Below are positions 24,652-34,823 of a stretch of DNA of 64,000 bases, in pieces. The position numbers and the translations under genes are program-made. Below the pieces are notes generated by a model. That model saw only the letters and a list, made by a program, of their open reading frames with translations. It ran no database searches and was not told the origin of the DNA. The stretch spans positions 1 through 64,000 of the forward strand of contig NZ_JACJQY010000006.1 in the NCBI RefSeq assembly GCF_014696925.1. Direction: 5' to 3'. Origin of the DNA: Phormidium tenue FACHB-1050 (GTDB lineage Bacteria > Cyanobacteriota > Cyanobacteriia > Pseudanabaenales > Pseudanabaenaceae). How positions within the stretch are numbered: the first letter of the stretch is position 1; each line of letters opens with the position of its first letter.

Positions 24652-25122
24652 TTAGTTGGGTTTGTCTACGGCAAACTCGGCTTGTAGTCTAGCTTTATTA
24701 GCTTCATAGGCTTGTTTCGCAGTCAAGAATGGATGAGCGATTACATAGGAACTAAATCCGCCATCGGTGCGGATAAAGCAGACTACTACCTGATTGTCTG
24801 GCTTATATTCCCTAATCTGTCTCTTCTCATCCTTTTGAAATGGGTTTGGCTGTCCTGATTCGGTGGCGATGCGATCTGCTGTAGCTTGGCTCAGGTAGCA
24901 ACCATAGCTTTCGGAGTTCAGCCATTTTTGATAGGGACTGAGACCGATTTGCGATTCTTTCGATTTACTGACATCGATGACGATCGCTCCTCTGCCTTCG
25001 TTCTCATAGCCGTGCCATGCTACTGCTAGCAGTAGCTCTAGATTCACGCGAATAAATTCTACATGGCTCTGCCTTGATTCACTTCCAGTTGGTAAATCCG
25101 ACAGATTGTATTTCAAGCTCAT
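24652..25122 (-). CDS. Hypothetical protein
   Basis: A 156-aa protein. The ATG at 25122 (AAAGGATTGAACCA upstream) was preferred to the longer frame to 25305, whose first 60 residues look like translated non-coding DNA. Segments include ELLLAVAWHGYENEGRGAIV and VVVCFIRTDGGFSSYVI. No known family was recognised. It is a single leftward gene, divergent from the STAND nuclease gene, with the promoters of both in 25123-25421. Confidence 0.55.
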   Translation of the reverse strand: MSLKYNLSDLPTGSESRQSHVEFIRVNLELLLAVAWHGYENEGRGAIVIDVSKSKESQIGLSPYQKWLNSESYGCYLSQATADRIATESGQPNPFQKDEKRQIREYKPDNQVVVCFIRTDGGFSSYVIAHPFLTAKQAYEANKARLQAEFAVDKPN

Positions 25123-25421
25123 TGGTTCAATCCTTTTCCTCAAATTAATTTTCAATAAAACTCCTGCTAAGGAATTTTGACAAGCTTTACAAGCTATAGG
25201 GCTTAAATTCAGGCTGAAAGAAAGACAAAATAAAACAGAAAAGATTGTTTGTCTAACACAATTAAAGTTTAGAGTAAAACTCAATTTTCGGTGAAGTTGC
25301 ATCAAAAGGTCTTAAGGCAAAGATCCGCATAAGTTTTCTTCTTAAACCATGTCTCTAAAAGAACTACAGGTATTGATGTGGACAAGGTATAATATTAAAA
25401 ATATTATTCAATATATATTTT

Positions 25422-28400
25422 ATGTGGACTGTTAATGCGCGAGATATTATTTCATTAAGAACGCCTGGAGGTGATCGTTTCACCGAGTTTGTTGATGCTT
25501 TAATTAGAACTGAAGCATTTACGGGGGGGATATCTCAAACATTAATATCAACTAACTTACGGACAAATATTGGCGATCAAGGAGTGGATACCGAAGTTAA
25601 GCAAGCCATGTCATCTACATTTATAGACTCTCCGTCAACTCCAACTTGTTGGCAATATAAAGCTATGGGATATGCCGATGTAAGTGACACTGACTTGCGT
25701 AACGAGATCCGAAAAATCAGCACTAAGCGTAAAGATATTGCCTATGTCCATCAACTACTTCAGGCAGGCTACCGCTACTATTTCTGTATCTGTGATGATA
25801 TGCCAGCAACGAAAAGGAAGGATTGGCAAGATATCCTTCAGGAAGAAATTAGCCTGATTAATAATTCTGCCCCTTTACCAGTTGTGCTTACAGCATCACA
25901 TTTAGCAGTGTGGGCTAATAGTTTTCCAGCCATTATTATTAAATTTTTTAGACCTAATCTAGGTAATTTCTTGCATCTTAAATCTTGGGGGCAGAGTATC
26001 ACAAGTGTAACTTCTAGATATTCAGAAGTACTGGCATGGAATCCTATAAAGCGGAGAATATTGGAACATGTATTTTTTGACAAGCGGTGTAGAAGCGTTA
26101 ATATTTCAATTCAAGGTGAAGCAGGTGTTGGCAAAACTAGATTTGTCTATGAAGCATTGCTAGACATTTCAGTGTTAGGGAACCTAGTTGTTTACACAAC
26201 GGATATTTCAGCAAAAGAAATTGCACGTAATTTAGTAAATAGTGATTCTCTTAGGGCTATCTTAGTAGCTGATGAGTGTTTGCCAAAAACAAGAATGGAA
26301 CTAATTGATATTCTTCGAGGATACACTGATAGAGTTAGGATGATTTCCATTGACAATTCAGGAGAACGTCCTTCAACTGGGGCAGAAGAGCCTTGGCTGC
26401 AAAGAATTCCCGAAGATATTGTCGAAGAAATTCTTGAGCGAAATTTCCCTTCTGTTTTGCCCGATAGACTTCGTGCATATGTAGAGTTATCGAAAGGTTT
26501 TGTTCGATTAGCTGCTGATTTATGCAATCGAGACAATGAAATCGCTACTGGAAGAGGTTTTCAGCCTATATTGCCAAACATAAAAGACTATCTTAAAGAG
26601 CGATTAAATGATGAAGAGAGCCGTATTATAAATGCAATCTCTCTATTGCGTAAAGTGGGCTTTCGTGAAGATGTAAAGCAGGAATTAGATTGTCTATGCC
26701 AGATTGTTGGTATCGAAAGAATCAAGGTGACTGGAGTAGCCAATAGACTCAAAGATACACCAGGTTTCATTAGCTTCGCTGGACGATATCTTTATATAAC
26801 TCCAGAAATTATTGCCAAAGCAGCTTTTGAAAATGCTTGGCGTTACTGGATTGAACCCGATCCATCTAGTTTTCTAGAAAAAATACCCGATCAAATATTA
26901 GAGTCTTTTCTTCAAAGAGTTTCTATGAGCGCTTCTGAGGAGGTTAGAAGAGTCGTTGGCGAATTTTTTCGGGGTTGGGCTTCAAAACTTAAACCGTCTG
27001 ACTTAAGTGATATTGATACAGTCAATCGGTTTGTTATTTTGTCAGAGGCAAATCCAGAAAAGTATTTGCTAAAATTAGCTGATTTGATGTCTACTGCCTC
27101 AGTGGAAGATTTGCTACAAATTCAAGGCAGCTATTCTGGAACAAGGCGTTCTCTCGTTTGGTTAGCAGAGAAAATGTCAAGATTTGATGAGTTTTTTAAT
27201 TTGTCAGAGACAATTCTTTGGAATCTAGCATTAGCTGAAACTGAACATAACTTAGCTAATAACTCTAGTAACGTTTGGAAAAATCTTTTCTGTATTTTTT
27301 TCTCAGGTACACCAATCTCTTTTGCAAAAAGACTAGAGGTTTTGCGTAAAAAACTTTTCGAGACTAAAGGTGATTTAGCTCTAGAACTTATTCATGATGC
27401 TATAAATAAATCCTTCTCGATGGAAGGACATCGCATCGTAGGGAACTTATTAATAGCTGGCCGCATCCCTCCTGAAGAGTGGCAGCCTGCAACAGAAGAC
27501 GAAATTAGAGCATGTACGAAACTAACTTTAGATCTGTTGATTGAGAGTTCTAAGAGTGATGATATCCGCTTGCGTAATGGAGCTATGAACATAGCGATTG
27601 CTAATATTCGCACTATAATTTTAAATGGTCACATAGAGAGGGCTAAGGAGGTTTTTTCAGCAGGTCAAATCCCTCAAGACTTTCTAGTACTACTCAAGAG
27701 TCAACTTGAAGATCTTCTACATTATACGTTTGACTATGGTGCTAGCAAGATAGTCCATATTGATTTTGCGAGAAAAGAAGAAGTAAATCAATCTGATAAT
27801 ATTAATTTGGATACTAGTTCTACTCTTCCACAAGAAATTCAGAAATGGCTTTCCTTGATTGTCCCGCAAGATTTACATGGTCAGATCATTGATATTATAG
27901 GGAAGACTTCTTGGCATCACTCCTTTCAAAATAATCAAGAGGTTTGGCGTGAGAGAGTCTTAGATATTGCAAAAAAACTTTGCGAAGATACTGAACTTCT
28001 TAAACCTGAGATTAATTGGCTTTGCTCACCTCAAGCTCGTGGCGCTTGGGATCTAGGTATTGCTATGGGTGAATATGACACACAAGCAAACTGCCTTAAT
28101 ATTCTTTTGGATGAGCTAGAAAAAGTAGGTAAAGCAAGCAGTTTGGTTAGTCAGTATATTGTTAGTCTGATGATAAATCATCCTGAATATATATCAACTA
28201 TAAATAATAAGATTGACGCTCTTGAGGTTCTTCATCCTAAACTAGCCTATGATTTATTTACTGCGGGCGGCGAACTTACGCATTCTCTTGATAGAGCCTT
28301 GAGACTTGTAGATCAAGGCAAATTATCATCTGAGTTACTTGGGGTGTTTGCTCGTGGCACATGGCAAAACCCTCTAAAGATCGAACAGTTTCAGGAAGTG

Positions 28401-29204
28401 CTTCAGAGACTGGAAAAAGCACTGGATGCTAATAACAGAGTTATTGCCAAAATTGCTATGGATTTTGTAGATACTCGATTATCTAACTTTAATAATGTGT
28501 CTCAGCAAAATGTGTTGGAAGATCAAGAAATCCAAAATACAATTTGGAATATTCTCGATAGTGTTACTAAAAATGCTCTTGCAGAAACTTACACATGGAA
28601 AAAAATCTTACTCTACATGAGTCGTATTGATACTGATAGAGTAATTAAGATTGCATGTCTTGCTTTAGTTGTAGAAAAATTGACTTTAAAAGATGAGGCT
28701 CAATCAGTCCTAATTGAGATATCAAACTCTTTCCCTGAACTAGTAGTGATGAGAGTTGGTGAAACAATCCTTGACGAAAACTATAGATGGAATTTTGCGG
28801 TTGAGAAATATCGCTATCTAATTCGTTCTTTACCTCTTGAAGCTATGAAGAATTGGCTTCGTTCTGTAGGAGTGCCTGGGGCAAGACAAATTGCAAGACA
28901 ACTTGAGCTTCCTTACATTGATCAAAATGGAGAGTTAGTTTTGCCAGAACTTACCGAGTTTGTTTTGTCAGAATTTGATAATGATGAAGAGACATTTCAA
29001 AAATTTTGTATTGGAGGGCATAATATGCAAGTATATGTAGGAGATATGGTCGATCACAATCACAGGGAAATTGAAATTGCTCGTGAATTTCTTACACATC
29101 CACTTCGCAGAGTAAGAGAGTGGGCAGAATATGAGATCTCATCTCGTGAACAAAGCGCTGCTTATTGGCAGAATATCGAAGAAGAGAGGATGATTACTCA
29201 ATAG
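25422..29204 (+). CDS. PD-(D/E)xK nuclease-STAND NTPase, Avs-like
   Basis: A 1260-aa protein. Residues 1-200 look like a restriction-type nuclease: D56 in GDQGVDTEV, then Q78 and K80 in CWQYKA, the D...QxK pattern of Mrr/Cap4-type domains. A STAND-like P-loop NTPase follows with Walker A GEAGVGKT (232-239) and Walker B AILVADEC (D284, E285). The remaining 800 residues are helical repeats that would form a sensor. This is the plan of Avs anti-phage proteins, in which a phage protein bound by the C-terminus triggers nuclease activity. The gene stands alone with its own upstream A+T-rich promoter region. The exact Avs class is not clear. Confidence 0.72.
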   Translation: MWTVNARDIISLRTPGGDRFTEFVDALIRTEAFTGGISQTLISTNLRTNIGDQGVDTEVKQAMSSTFIDSPSTPTCWQYKAMGYADVSDTDLRNEIRKISTKRKDIAYVHQLLQAGYRYYFCICDDMPATKRKDWQDILQEEISLINNSAPLPVVLTASHLAVWANSFPAIIIKFFRPNLGNFLHLKSWGQSITSVTSRYSEVLAWNPIKRRILEHVFFDKRCRSVNISIQGEAGVGKTRFVYEALLDISVLGNLVVYTTDISAKEIARNLVNSDSLRAILVADECLPKTRMELIDILRGYTDRVRMISIDNSGERPSTGAEEPWLQRIPEDIVEEILERNFPSVLPDRLRAYVELSKGFVRLAADLCNRDNEIATGRGFQPILPNIKDYLKERLNDEESRIINAISLLRKVGFREDVKQELDCLCQIVGIERIKVTGVANRLKDTPGFISFAGRYLYITPEIIAKAAFENAWRYWIEPDPSSFLEKIPDQILESFLQRVSMSASEEVRRVVGEFFRGWASKLKPSDLSDIDTVNRFVILSEANPEKYLLKLADLMSTASVEDLLQIQGSYSGTRRSLVWLAEKMSRFDEFFNLSETILWNLALAETEHNLANNSSNVWKNLFCIFFSGTPISFAKRLEVLRKKLFETKGDLALELIHDAINKSFSMEGHRIVGNLLIAGRIPPEEWQPATEDEIRACTKLTLDLLIESSKSDDIRLRNGAMNIAIANIRTIILNGHIERAKEVFSAGQIPQDFLVLLKSQLEDLLHYTFDYGASKIVHIDFARKEEVNQSDNINLDTSSTLPQEIQKWLSLIVPQDLHGQIIDIIGKTSWHHSFQNNQEVWRERVLDIAKKLCEDTELLKPEINWLCSPQARGAWDLGIAMGEYDTQANCLNILLDELEKVGKASSLVSQYIVSLMINHPEYISTINNKIDALEVLHPKLAYDLFTAGGELTHSLDRALRLVDQGKLSSELLGVFARGTWQNPLKIEQFQEVLQRLEKALDANNRVIAKIAMDFVDTRLSNFNNVSQQNVLEDQEIQNTIWNILDSVTKNALAETYTWKKILLYMSRIDTDRVIKIACLALVVEKLTLKDEAQSVLIEISNSFPELVVMRVGETILDENYRWNFAVEKYRYLIRSLPLEAMKNWLRSVGVPGARQIARQLELPYIDQNGELVLPELTEFVLSEFDNDEETFQKFCIGGHNMQVYVGDMVDHNHREIEIAREFLTHPLRRVREWAEYEISSREQSAAYWQNIEEERMITQ

Positions 29205-29358
29205 ATATTTCGGAAAGATCAAACATGATAAGCGTCTCAAAGTCTTTAGTGATAAATACTTTAGATATCTAACACTTTAGAGTTTAAATATTTGCCAATC
29301 ATTTTAGTTTTTTTTACTAAAGTAGCTCCCCAAAACATCTATTAAGCATTTAACAGTT

Positions 29359-32300
29359 TTAGAACAACCAAAGTTGTTCTATCTGTTCGTTTACATTCTT
29401 ATGCGGAATCACAAGTTGTTTACCTCCTCCTTCTAGAATTGTGAATTCAGACAATGGTCTGAATTCACAATTCGATTCTGGAACCGCCAAAAACTGATCG
29501 CCATTCACAGGCAGATCGAAATCGCCCAAAAGCTGCGCGAGTTCTTCAAGCCAGTTATCAGCGTCACCTGATACCCAATCCTCAAAATGTCTCTGCCTCA
29601 ATACTTCCACGATCGCTGCTGATGGTGGCTCTAGTGGAGCGGCACTGGAGTCTCTTTCCCAGAAGATTTCTCTAGATTCTTCCAACTCTTCTCCTTCTGC
29701 ACAGTTGTCAGCTATGCTATCGTCTACAGGAGATTCATGGGCGATCGCATCAAACATCTCCTTCAGGAATCCTAACCGATTTGATTTCTGCTCGTATTCC
29801 TGAGCTTGCTCAAAGGTTTGACTGACTCGATTCTGGAGAATTGGCAGTTCTTGTCTGTCTCTTTCCAGATTTTCTTGGGCTGTGGTTAGCTTGGCGGCGA
29901 TCGCATTTCTCACCACATGCAACAGTGAACTAAAGGGTTGCTGGCACTCTGCATTAAATTCATAGCCAGAACTAACGCTCATGCCAATATACCCATTAAC
30001 CTCTGAGCCAAATCTGCTCAGAAATACGTTCAGCCCTGCAAATTGTCCGATTTGGATTTGGGACAATCGGTAGCTTTCTTTGAGCCTTTGCACTTGTTCG
30101 GTAATGTGATGATCGATTAGCACGGCTTTGTCTAGCATCACGCCGCGATCGCTGATGAATTGTTTCAGGTTTGCTTGGGCGACTATGGCTAGGTCTGATT
30201 GAATGCGCTGAATGCTGGTGGGATGGTTGGTATTTACCATGTCAGTGAGGTACTGAATCTTGGATTTGTCCCTAAATTGCATATCGTTATAGGCTTGCAA
30301 TTGCATTCCTAGTCCTTGCAATTCGGCTTCGAGGGTGGCGCGTTCCATGATTAATGGATCTCCCGAAGCGATCGCTTTCATTTGGGCAGCATTAAGAACA
30401 GTCTCATCAATGTCTTCGATGGTGCGATGAGTGCGATCGCCCGACATCACCTGCGAAATCATCCGTTGCTTGTTCTCAATCGCTTGCCATAGAAACGAGT
30501 CAAATCCTGCTTGGTTATTTCTACCTTCAGTGACATAACGGAAGATGAAGACATCGCTCCATTCGTTACCCTGACGCACTCCTCTGCCTTCGCGTTGCTC
30601 GAGATCCGATGGTCGCCACGGACAATCGATATGGTGCAAGGCAATCAGTTTGCTTTGCATGTTCACACCTGTTCCCAATTTTGATGTCGAGCCAAAGACA
30701 ATCCTAATTTTGCCTTCGTTGATGGCTTCAAACAGTTTGGCTTTCCTAGTATCCGTGTCGTAATCATGGATAAAGGCAATCTGGTCAGCGGGTATGCCCA
30801 GCATCACTAAGGTGTCGCGGATATAGCAATAGCTATTCCACCTGTCTTTTTTGGGTGCATTGCGATCGCAAAAGATTGCTTGAGTGCCTTTGGCGATCGC
30901 GGTGATTGTCCAAATTTGCCACACATTCCAAGCACAGGCTAAGAGTTTGTTGTTAATCCATTCGCTTGCTTGAGGCGATACCAATTTGGTATGCATACAA
31001 GCTTTGGCTCCATCGCCTGTAATTTTTAACATGTTGTCAATTTCAGGTTTGACTTTACGTTTTGCGACAGCCTCAGCGCGATCGCAGAGTTTGTCCATAT
31101 AGACGATTTGCTCTGGTGATGGTTTGCAGGACATCACATGGTAATGGGGTTTCGGGGTCTTGACTTCGGCAAGGGCTGCGGTCTGGATATCGGTGACTTG
31201 ACACCACATCGCCATCAGTTCGGGCATGTTAACGAATTCGCGGAGGCGGGTTTTCGATTTCAGTTTGCCTGTGGGACTGATTTCTAAGGCGGTGCTGGTT
31301 TCACAGAATCTTGAGCAGAAGCTGTCGAAGTGAGTTAGTCCTTGCTGTTGCAGCAGGTCTAGTTGCAGATAGCGCATCCACACGTCCATTTCCGCCATGG
31401 TGTTGCTCAATGGTGTGCCTGTGGCAAAGATGACTCTTTTACCATTGGTGAGTAGGTATCGCACTTTCATGAAGGAGTCATGGGCGCGTTGGCTATAACC
31501 TGTGGGAATACCTGCAACATTGTGCTGGGTGGTCAGAATTTGCAGTCGTTTGATTTGCTGTACTTCATCTAGGAAAAGCGCATCAATACCCAGTTGCTCG
31601 AAGTAAATCACGCGGTCTTTGCGATCGCTAGTTTCGATTTCTTGGATTCGCAAGGAGATTTTCTTTCGCATGGCTTCTAAGTTGCGGAAGACTTGTTTGG
31701 ATTCTTCTTTGTTGGTGGCTTCACAGATGGAGATAATTGCGGACATTTGCTCTTCGAGAAACATCAGTTCGGTTGATTCGCTAATTTGCAGGTTGAAGAA
31801 TTGTTCATAGGTGAGAATGATTGCATCGTAGTTATGGGTGGCAATTTGGCTCAGTAGGACACGACGGCGATCTTTGGCAAAGTCTTGAGCATTCGGCACG
31901 AGAATTTTGGCTTCGGGATACAGTCGTCGAAATTCTTTGCTATATCCTGGCAGGATTGATTTCATGGTTACATGCATGACTTTGTGAGCCATGCCTTTGC
32001 GTTTTAGTTCCATGCCTGCGGCGATCATCGTGGCGGTTTTGCCATATCCCACCCGATGGGCGGCAAATGATGCTCTTTGTCGTTCGACTCGACGCACAAA
32101 GTTGCGCTGGTGGCTCCGCATCTCGAAGTCGGGAGCCATATTTGGGAATGTTAGGTGCGAGCCGTCATACACGGTATCGCGGTAGAGGTTGTGGTATTGG
32201 TTGTAGTACAGACAGAGTTGCTCAGCGCGATCGCCATCACTCCAAATCCATGCTTTGAAAGCGGTTTGGATTTTGTCTTGCATTGTCCGCGAAGCGGTGG

Positions 32301-33618
32301 TGGCTTCCACATTCAGAATGCTGATGACATTGCCATGCTTGTCTTGGATATGGTCATAGATCTTGGGGTCTTTTTGGTTGAGCGCGTGTTCTATCAATTC
32401 AAGGGCAGTGTGGTTAGGGGTTCCCCATTCGGTTTTGTTTTGGGGTGAGGTTGTCAGTTTGCTGTCGCCTTTGATTACCCAAATGTTGACTGGGTCGGGA
32501 TGGAATTTGACGGTGCTGGTTCCTGCATGGCTAAGCAGTTGTTCGCTGAATTCTTTGATGACATCTTCGGGGAGCCATGTCGTTCCGAGTTTGACGCGGA
32601 TCGTGTTGTGCAATAGTAGGTTTAGCTCGTTGGTGGTCATGCCATTGACGTTGATGCCGAGTTTGACGGCGCAGCGTACTTTGATGTCTACGTCTGGGGT
32701 TTCGGGTAAACAAGGCACTGGTTGGTTGCTGCTGATCGTTTGATAGTACTTGTCGATGTTCAGCCAGTTGGGGACTCCGCTTTCTTGCCATGCGATGATT
32801 TTGTTGAATCGGTTGACGACGTTGCCACTGATGAATTCTTCTCTGGTTATCCATTCGGCATTAGTGGTTTCATTCACTGTTGTGGGTGGGATTGTGCCGT
32901 TGTAGAAGATGTCGCCTTCTAATTCAGTGATGACATGGCTAATGCTTTTGTCGATCAGATTGGCGATCCAGTCCAGGTCGATATAGCTTTTGGCATCTAG
33001 GCATTGGGCTAGAGCATCTTTGGCGTTATCGGCACGATATCTTGGGGTTGCTCTGACTGTCCTTTGATGGAAGATGGGGGCTTTGGCGGGGCTTTTGCCT
33101 TTGCCTCGGTCAATCTCTAATGCTCTCAATCGATAGTAGTTGGGGTCTTCTTGGAAGATGCTGAGGTTCTCTTTGCTGGTGAAATGTCCGAATCTAATTG
33201 CGAACTCATCATATTTTTGATTGAGAATTTGGCGCAGTTTGGCTAGTTCTTTTTCGTCTTCGTACTGCTGCATTCTCAGCACTAGGTCGAGGATCTTGGC
33301 GACAGACATAGCGGCACGAATGCGTTGTTGTTGTTTTGCGACTAGTTCTAGCTGATAGTCGGTGCGACGATAGATTTGTCCTTCATGTTCGCAGAATGCA
33401 TTGGGTAGAACTTTTTGTAACTGTGGTGGAATCTGGATTATTTTGGTTTCAGTTACTGCTGGTTCATAGAATTTAGCGATCGCTTTCCCAATCTTGCTTA
33501 TCTCTGCTCTCAAGTCAAAGTTTGCTGGGGCAGTTACGCCTAAATGCTCTCCGCCGTATAGTTTTGAGACAGTTAGTTCGCCGAGAATATTGCGGAATTT
33601 GAATGGGGTTATAGACAT
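29359..33618 (-). CDS. Large SNF2-like DEAD/DEAH helicase
   Basis: A 1419-aa helicase. The N-terminal 500 residues are unrecognised. The ATPase part has HRVGYGKTATM near residue 525, LFLDEVQQI near 684, GTPLSNTMAE soon after, and the second lobe with GTGVNMQ near 982 and EQREGRGVRQGNE near 1008. A long coiled-coil region follows. This is the helicase half of the giant methylase-helicase proteins common on phages and plasmids (P1 DarB is one example). Here the methylase is a separate gene upstream. It probably translocates on plasmid DNA, in replication, protection from restriction or transcription. Confidence 0.82.
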   Translation of the reverse strand: MSITPFKFRNILGELTVSKLYGGEHLGVTAPANFDLRAEISKIGKAIAKFYEPAVTETKIIQIPPQLQKVLPNAFCEHEGQIYRRTDYQLELVAKQQQRIRAAMSVAKILDLVLRMQQYEDEKELAKLRQILNQKYDEFAIRFGHFTSKENLSIFQEDPNYYRLRALEIDRGKGKSPAKAPIFHQRTVRATPRYRADNAKDALAQCLDAKSYIDLDWIANLIDKSISHVITELEGDIFYNGTIPPTTVNETTNAEWITREEFISGNVVNRFNKIIAWQESGVPNWLNIDKYYQTISSNQPVPCLPETPDVDIKVRCAVKLGINVNGMTTNELNLLLHNTIRVKLGTTWLPEDVIKEFSEQLLSHAGTSTVKFHPDPVNIWVIKGDSKLTTSPQNKTEWGTPNHTALELIEHALNQKDPKIYDHIQDKHGNVISILNVEATTASRTMQDKIQTAFKAWIWSDGDRAEQLCLYYNQYHNLYRDTVYDGSHLTFPNMAPDFEMRSHQRNFVRRVERQRASFAAHRVGYGKTATMIAAGMELKRKGMAHKVMHVTMKSILPGYSKEFRRLYPEAKILVPNAQDFAKDRRRVLLSQIATHNYDAIILTYEQFFNLQISESTELMFLEEQMSAIISICEATNKEESKQVFRNLEAMRKKISLRIQEIETSDRKDRVIYFEQLGIDALFLDEVQQIKRLQILTTQHNVAGIPTGYSQRAHDSFMKVRYLLTNGKRVIFATGTPLSNTMAEMDVWMRYLQLDLLQQQGLTHFDSFCSRFCETSTALEISPTGKLKSKTRLREFVNMPELMAMWCQVTDIQTAALAEVKTPKPHYHVMSCKPSPEQIVYMDKLCDRAEAVAKRKVKPEIDNMLKITGDGAKACMHTKLVSPQASEWINNKLLACAWNVWQIWTITAIAKGTQAIFCDRNAPKKDRWNSYCYIRDTLVMLGIPADQIAFIHDYDTDTRKAKLFEAINEGKIRIVFGSTSKLGTGVNMQSKLIALHHIDCPWRPSDLEQREGRGVRQGNEWSDVFIFRYVTEGRNNQAGFDSFLWQAIENKQRMISQVMSGDRTHRTIEDIDETVLNAAQMKAIASGDPLIMERATLEAELQGLGMQLQAYNDMQFRDKSKIQYLTDMVNTNHPTSIQRIQSDLAIVAQANLKQFISDRGVMLDKAVLIDHHITEQVQRLKESYRLSQIQIGQFAGLNVFLSRFGSEVNGYIGMSVSSGYEFNAECQQPFSSLLHVVRNAIAAKLTTAQENLERDRQELPILQNRVSQTFEQAQEYEQKSNRLGFLKEMFDAIAHESPVDDSIADNCAEGEELEESREIFWERDSSAAPLEPPSAAIVEVLRQRHFEDWVSGDADNWLEELAQLLGDFDLPVNGDQFLAVPESNCEFRPLSEFTILEGGGKQLVIPHKNVNEQIEQLWLF

Positions 33619-33639
33619 GGGTTTGTTCTCAATTAAAAA

Positions 33640-33671
33640 AGCGAGTCAATCCTTAATAGGATTGACTCGCT
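33640..33671 (-). terminator. Terminator between methylase and helicase genes
   Basis: A 13-bp stem (AGCGAGTCAATCC arm) with a six-base loop and a T-run on the minus strand. The helicase start lies only 22 bases further on, so the helicase needs its own promoter or read-through. Confidence 0.85.
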
Positions 33672-33707
33672 CGGTAGTTTTGGTGTGGTTACTCTCTAGC
33701 TCAGCCG

Positions 33708-34754
33708 CTAGGCTGACTCTACAAACCATTGGTTAATCATGATTGGCTCTTGATTAACTGTGTGTTTGCCTGATGGTGCTGTCTTTACCCAATCAGGATA
33801 TTTATAATTTCTTTGATTCGTGGCTCTCTGTTCTGTTTCTGTGAGTTTGCGGAAAATAAGGATATCGGCAACTACTTCGGTGTTGGCAAATCTCTTAAAA
33901 GCGATGTCTGGCAATCTAATGGCAGTCACTAGCTCTAATTTACTCGCTAGATATTTCCGAAAACTGGTATTGGCTGCATCAAGGGTGAAACAACTGGTAA
34001 TCATGGCTATCAACCCATTTTCCCTCACTAAATCTGTACATTTGGCTAGAAAGTAATTATGGATGCTTAGGTTCAGGTGGGCGTAGCGCGGATCGTAGAG
34101 TTTGTAATTGCCAAAGGGAACATTGCCGATCGCTAGGTCAAAACTGTTGTCACTTAGGCTCACTGTCTCAAATCCCTGTGCGTAAATCAGGGCTTCTGGA
34201 TATAGCAATCTCGCGATTTGGGCAAAGATTGGGTCTATTTCTATGCTGACCCATTGCGATCGCTCTCGCATCAACGTGGGCTGACATCCCATAAATGCTA
34301 GGGTGTTGCACGCTGGTTCGATGATCGCTCCTCCTGTAAAGCCGATATCGCTGAGAATATCCCACATGGCGCGGATTACTTCAAAGCTGGTTTGGTAGGC
34401 GGTTGCCGTTGCGGATTTGGCGGCTTGGATTTCGGCTTGGGTCAATAGTTGGCTCAGTTTTTCATGACATCGATACTGCCATGTGTTGCCTTGATGATTC
34501 GTTTTCACCCAGATATCGGTGAGTGTTCCCCATCCTGACGCTTTGGCGAGTTCTACCAGTTGTTCTGCTGTTGCTGATGATATTGATTTACTTAGGGCGA
34601 TCGCCTCGACGGTTGCTTCGGCTTTTACTCGCAGGGGGCTATCAAAATGCTGCTCAATTTCTGGCGTAATCTCAAATATTGGTTGGTACATTTTTGGCTT
34701 TTTCACTAGTTTTTGTTCTTGCGAACAAGCGCTAGCCAAAAATACATTAGTCAT
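33708..34754 (-). CDS. N6-adenine DNA methyltransferase-like protein
   Basis: A 348-aa protein with a SAM-binding motif I region, IIEPACNTLAFMG near residue 145, a following acidic strand end (SIEIDP) and motif IV written as GNVPFGNY near residue 210 instead of NPPF/Y. The family usually methylates adenine and is often joined to the large helicase in one polypeptide (DarB-like). Splitting it from the helicase, with a terminator in between, is unusual. The variant motif IV leaves catalytic activity uncertain. Confidence 0.75.
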   Translation of the reverse strand: MTNVFLASACSQEQKLVKKPKMYQPIFEITPEIEQHFDSPLRVKAEATVEAIALSKSISSATAEQLVELAKASGWGTLTDIWVKTNHQGNTWQYRCHEKLSQLLTQAEIQAAKSATATAYQTSFEVIRAMWDILSDIGFTGGAIIEPACNTLAFMGCQPTLMRERSQWVSIEIDPIFAQIARLLYPEALIYAQGFETVSLSDNSFDLAIGNVPFGNYKLYDPRYAHLNLSIHNYFLAKCTDLVRENGLIAMITSCFTLDAANTSFRKYLASKLELVTAIRLPDIAFKRFANTEVVADILIFRKLTETEQRATNQRNYKYPDWVKTAPSGKHTVNQEPIMINQWFVESA

Positions 34755-34823
34755 AATTCATTGTTGTTCTCACAGATGGTAAGCTGACCCCATAAGATCG
34801 TTACTAACCGCCAAGTGGATTTT

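Noticed and set aside
33708-34754. Methylase-helicase pair as a DISARM or BREX core
   Set aside because: No DUF1998, PglZ or BrxC-like partner is present; the pair fits DarB-like plasmid or phage proteins better.
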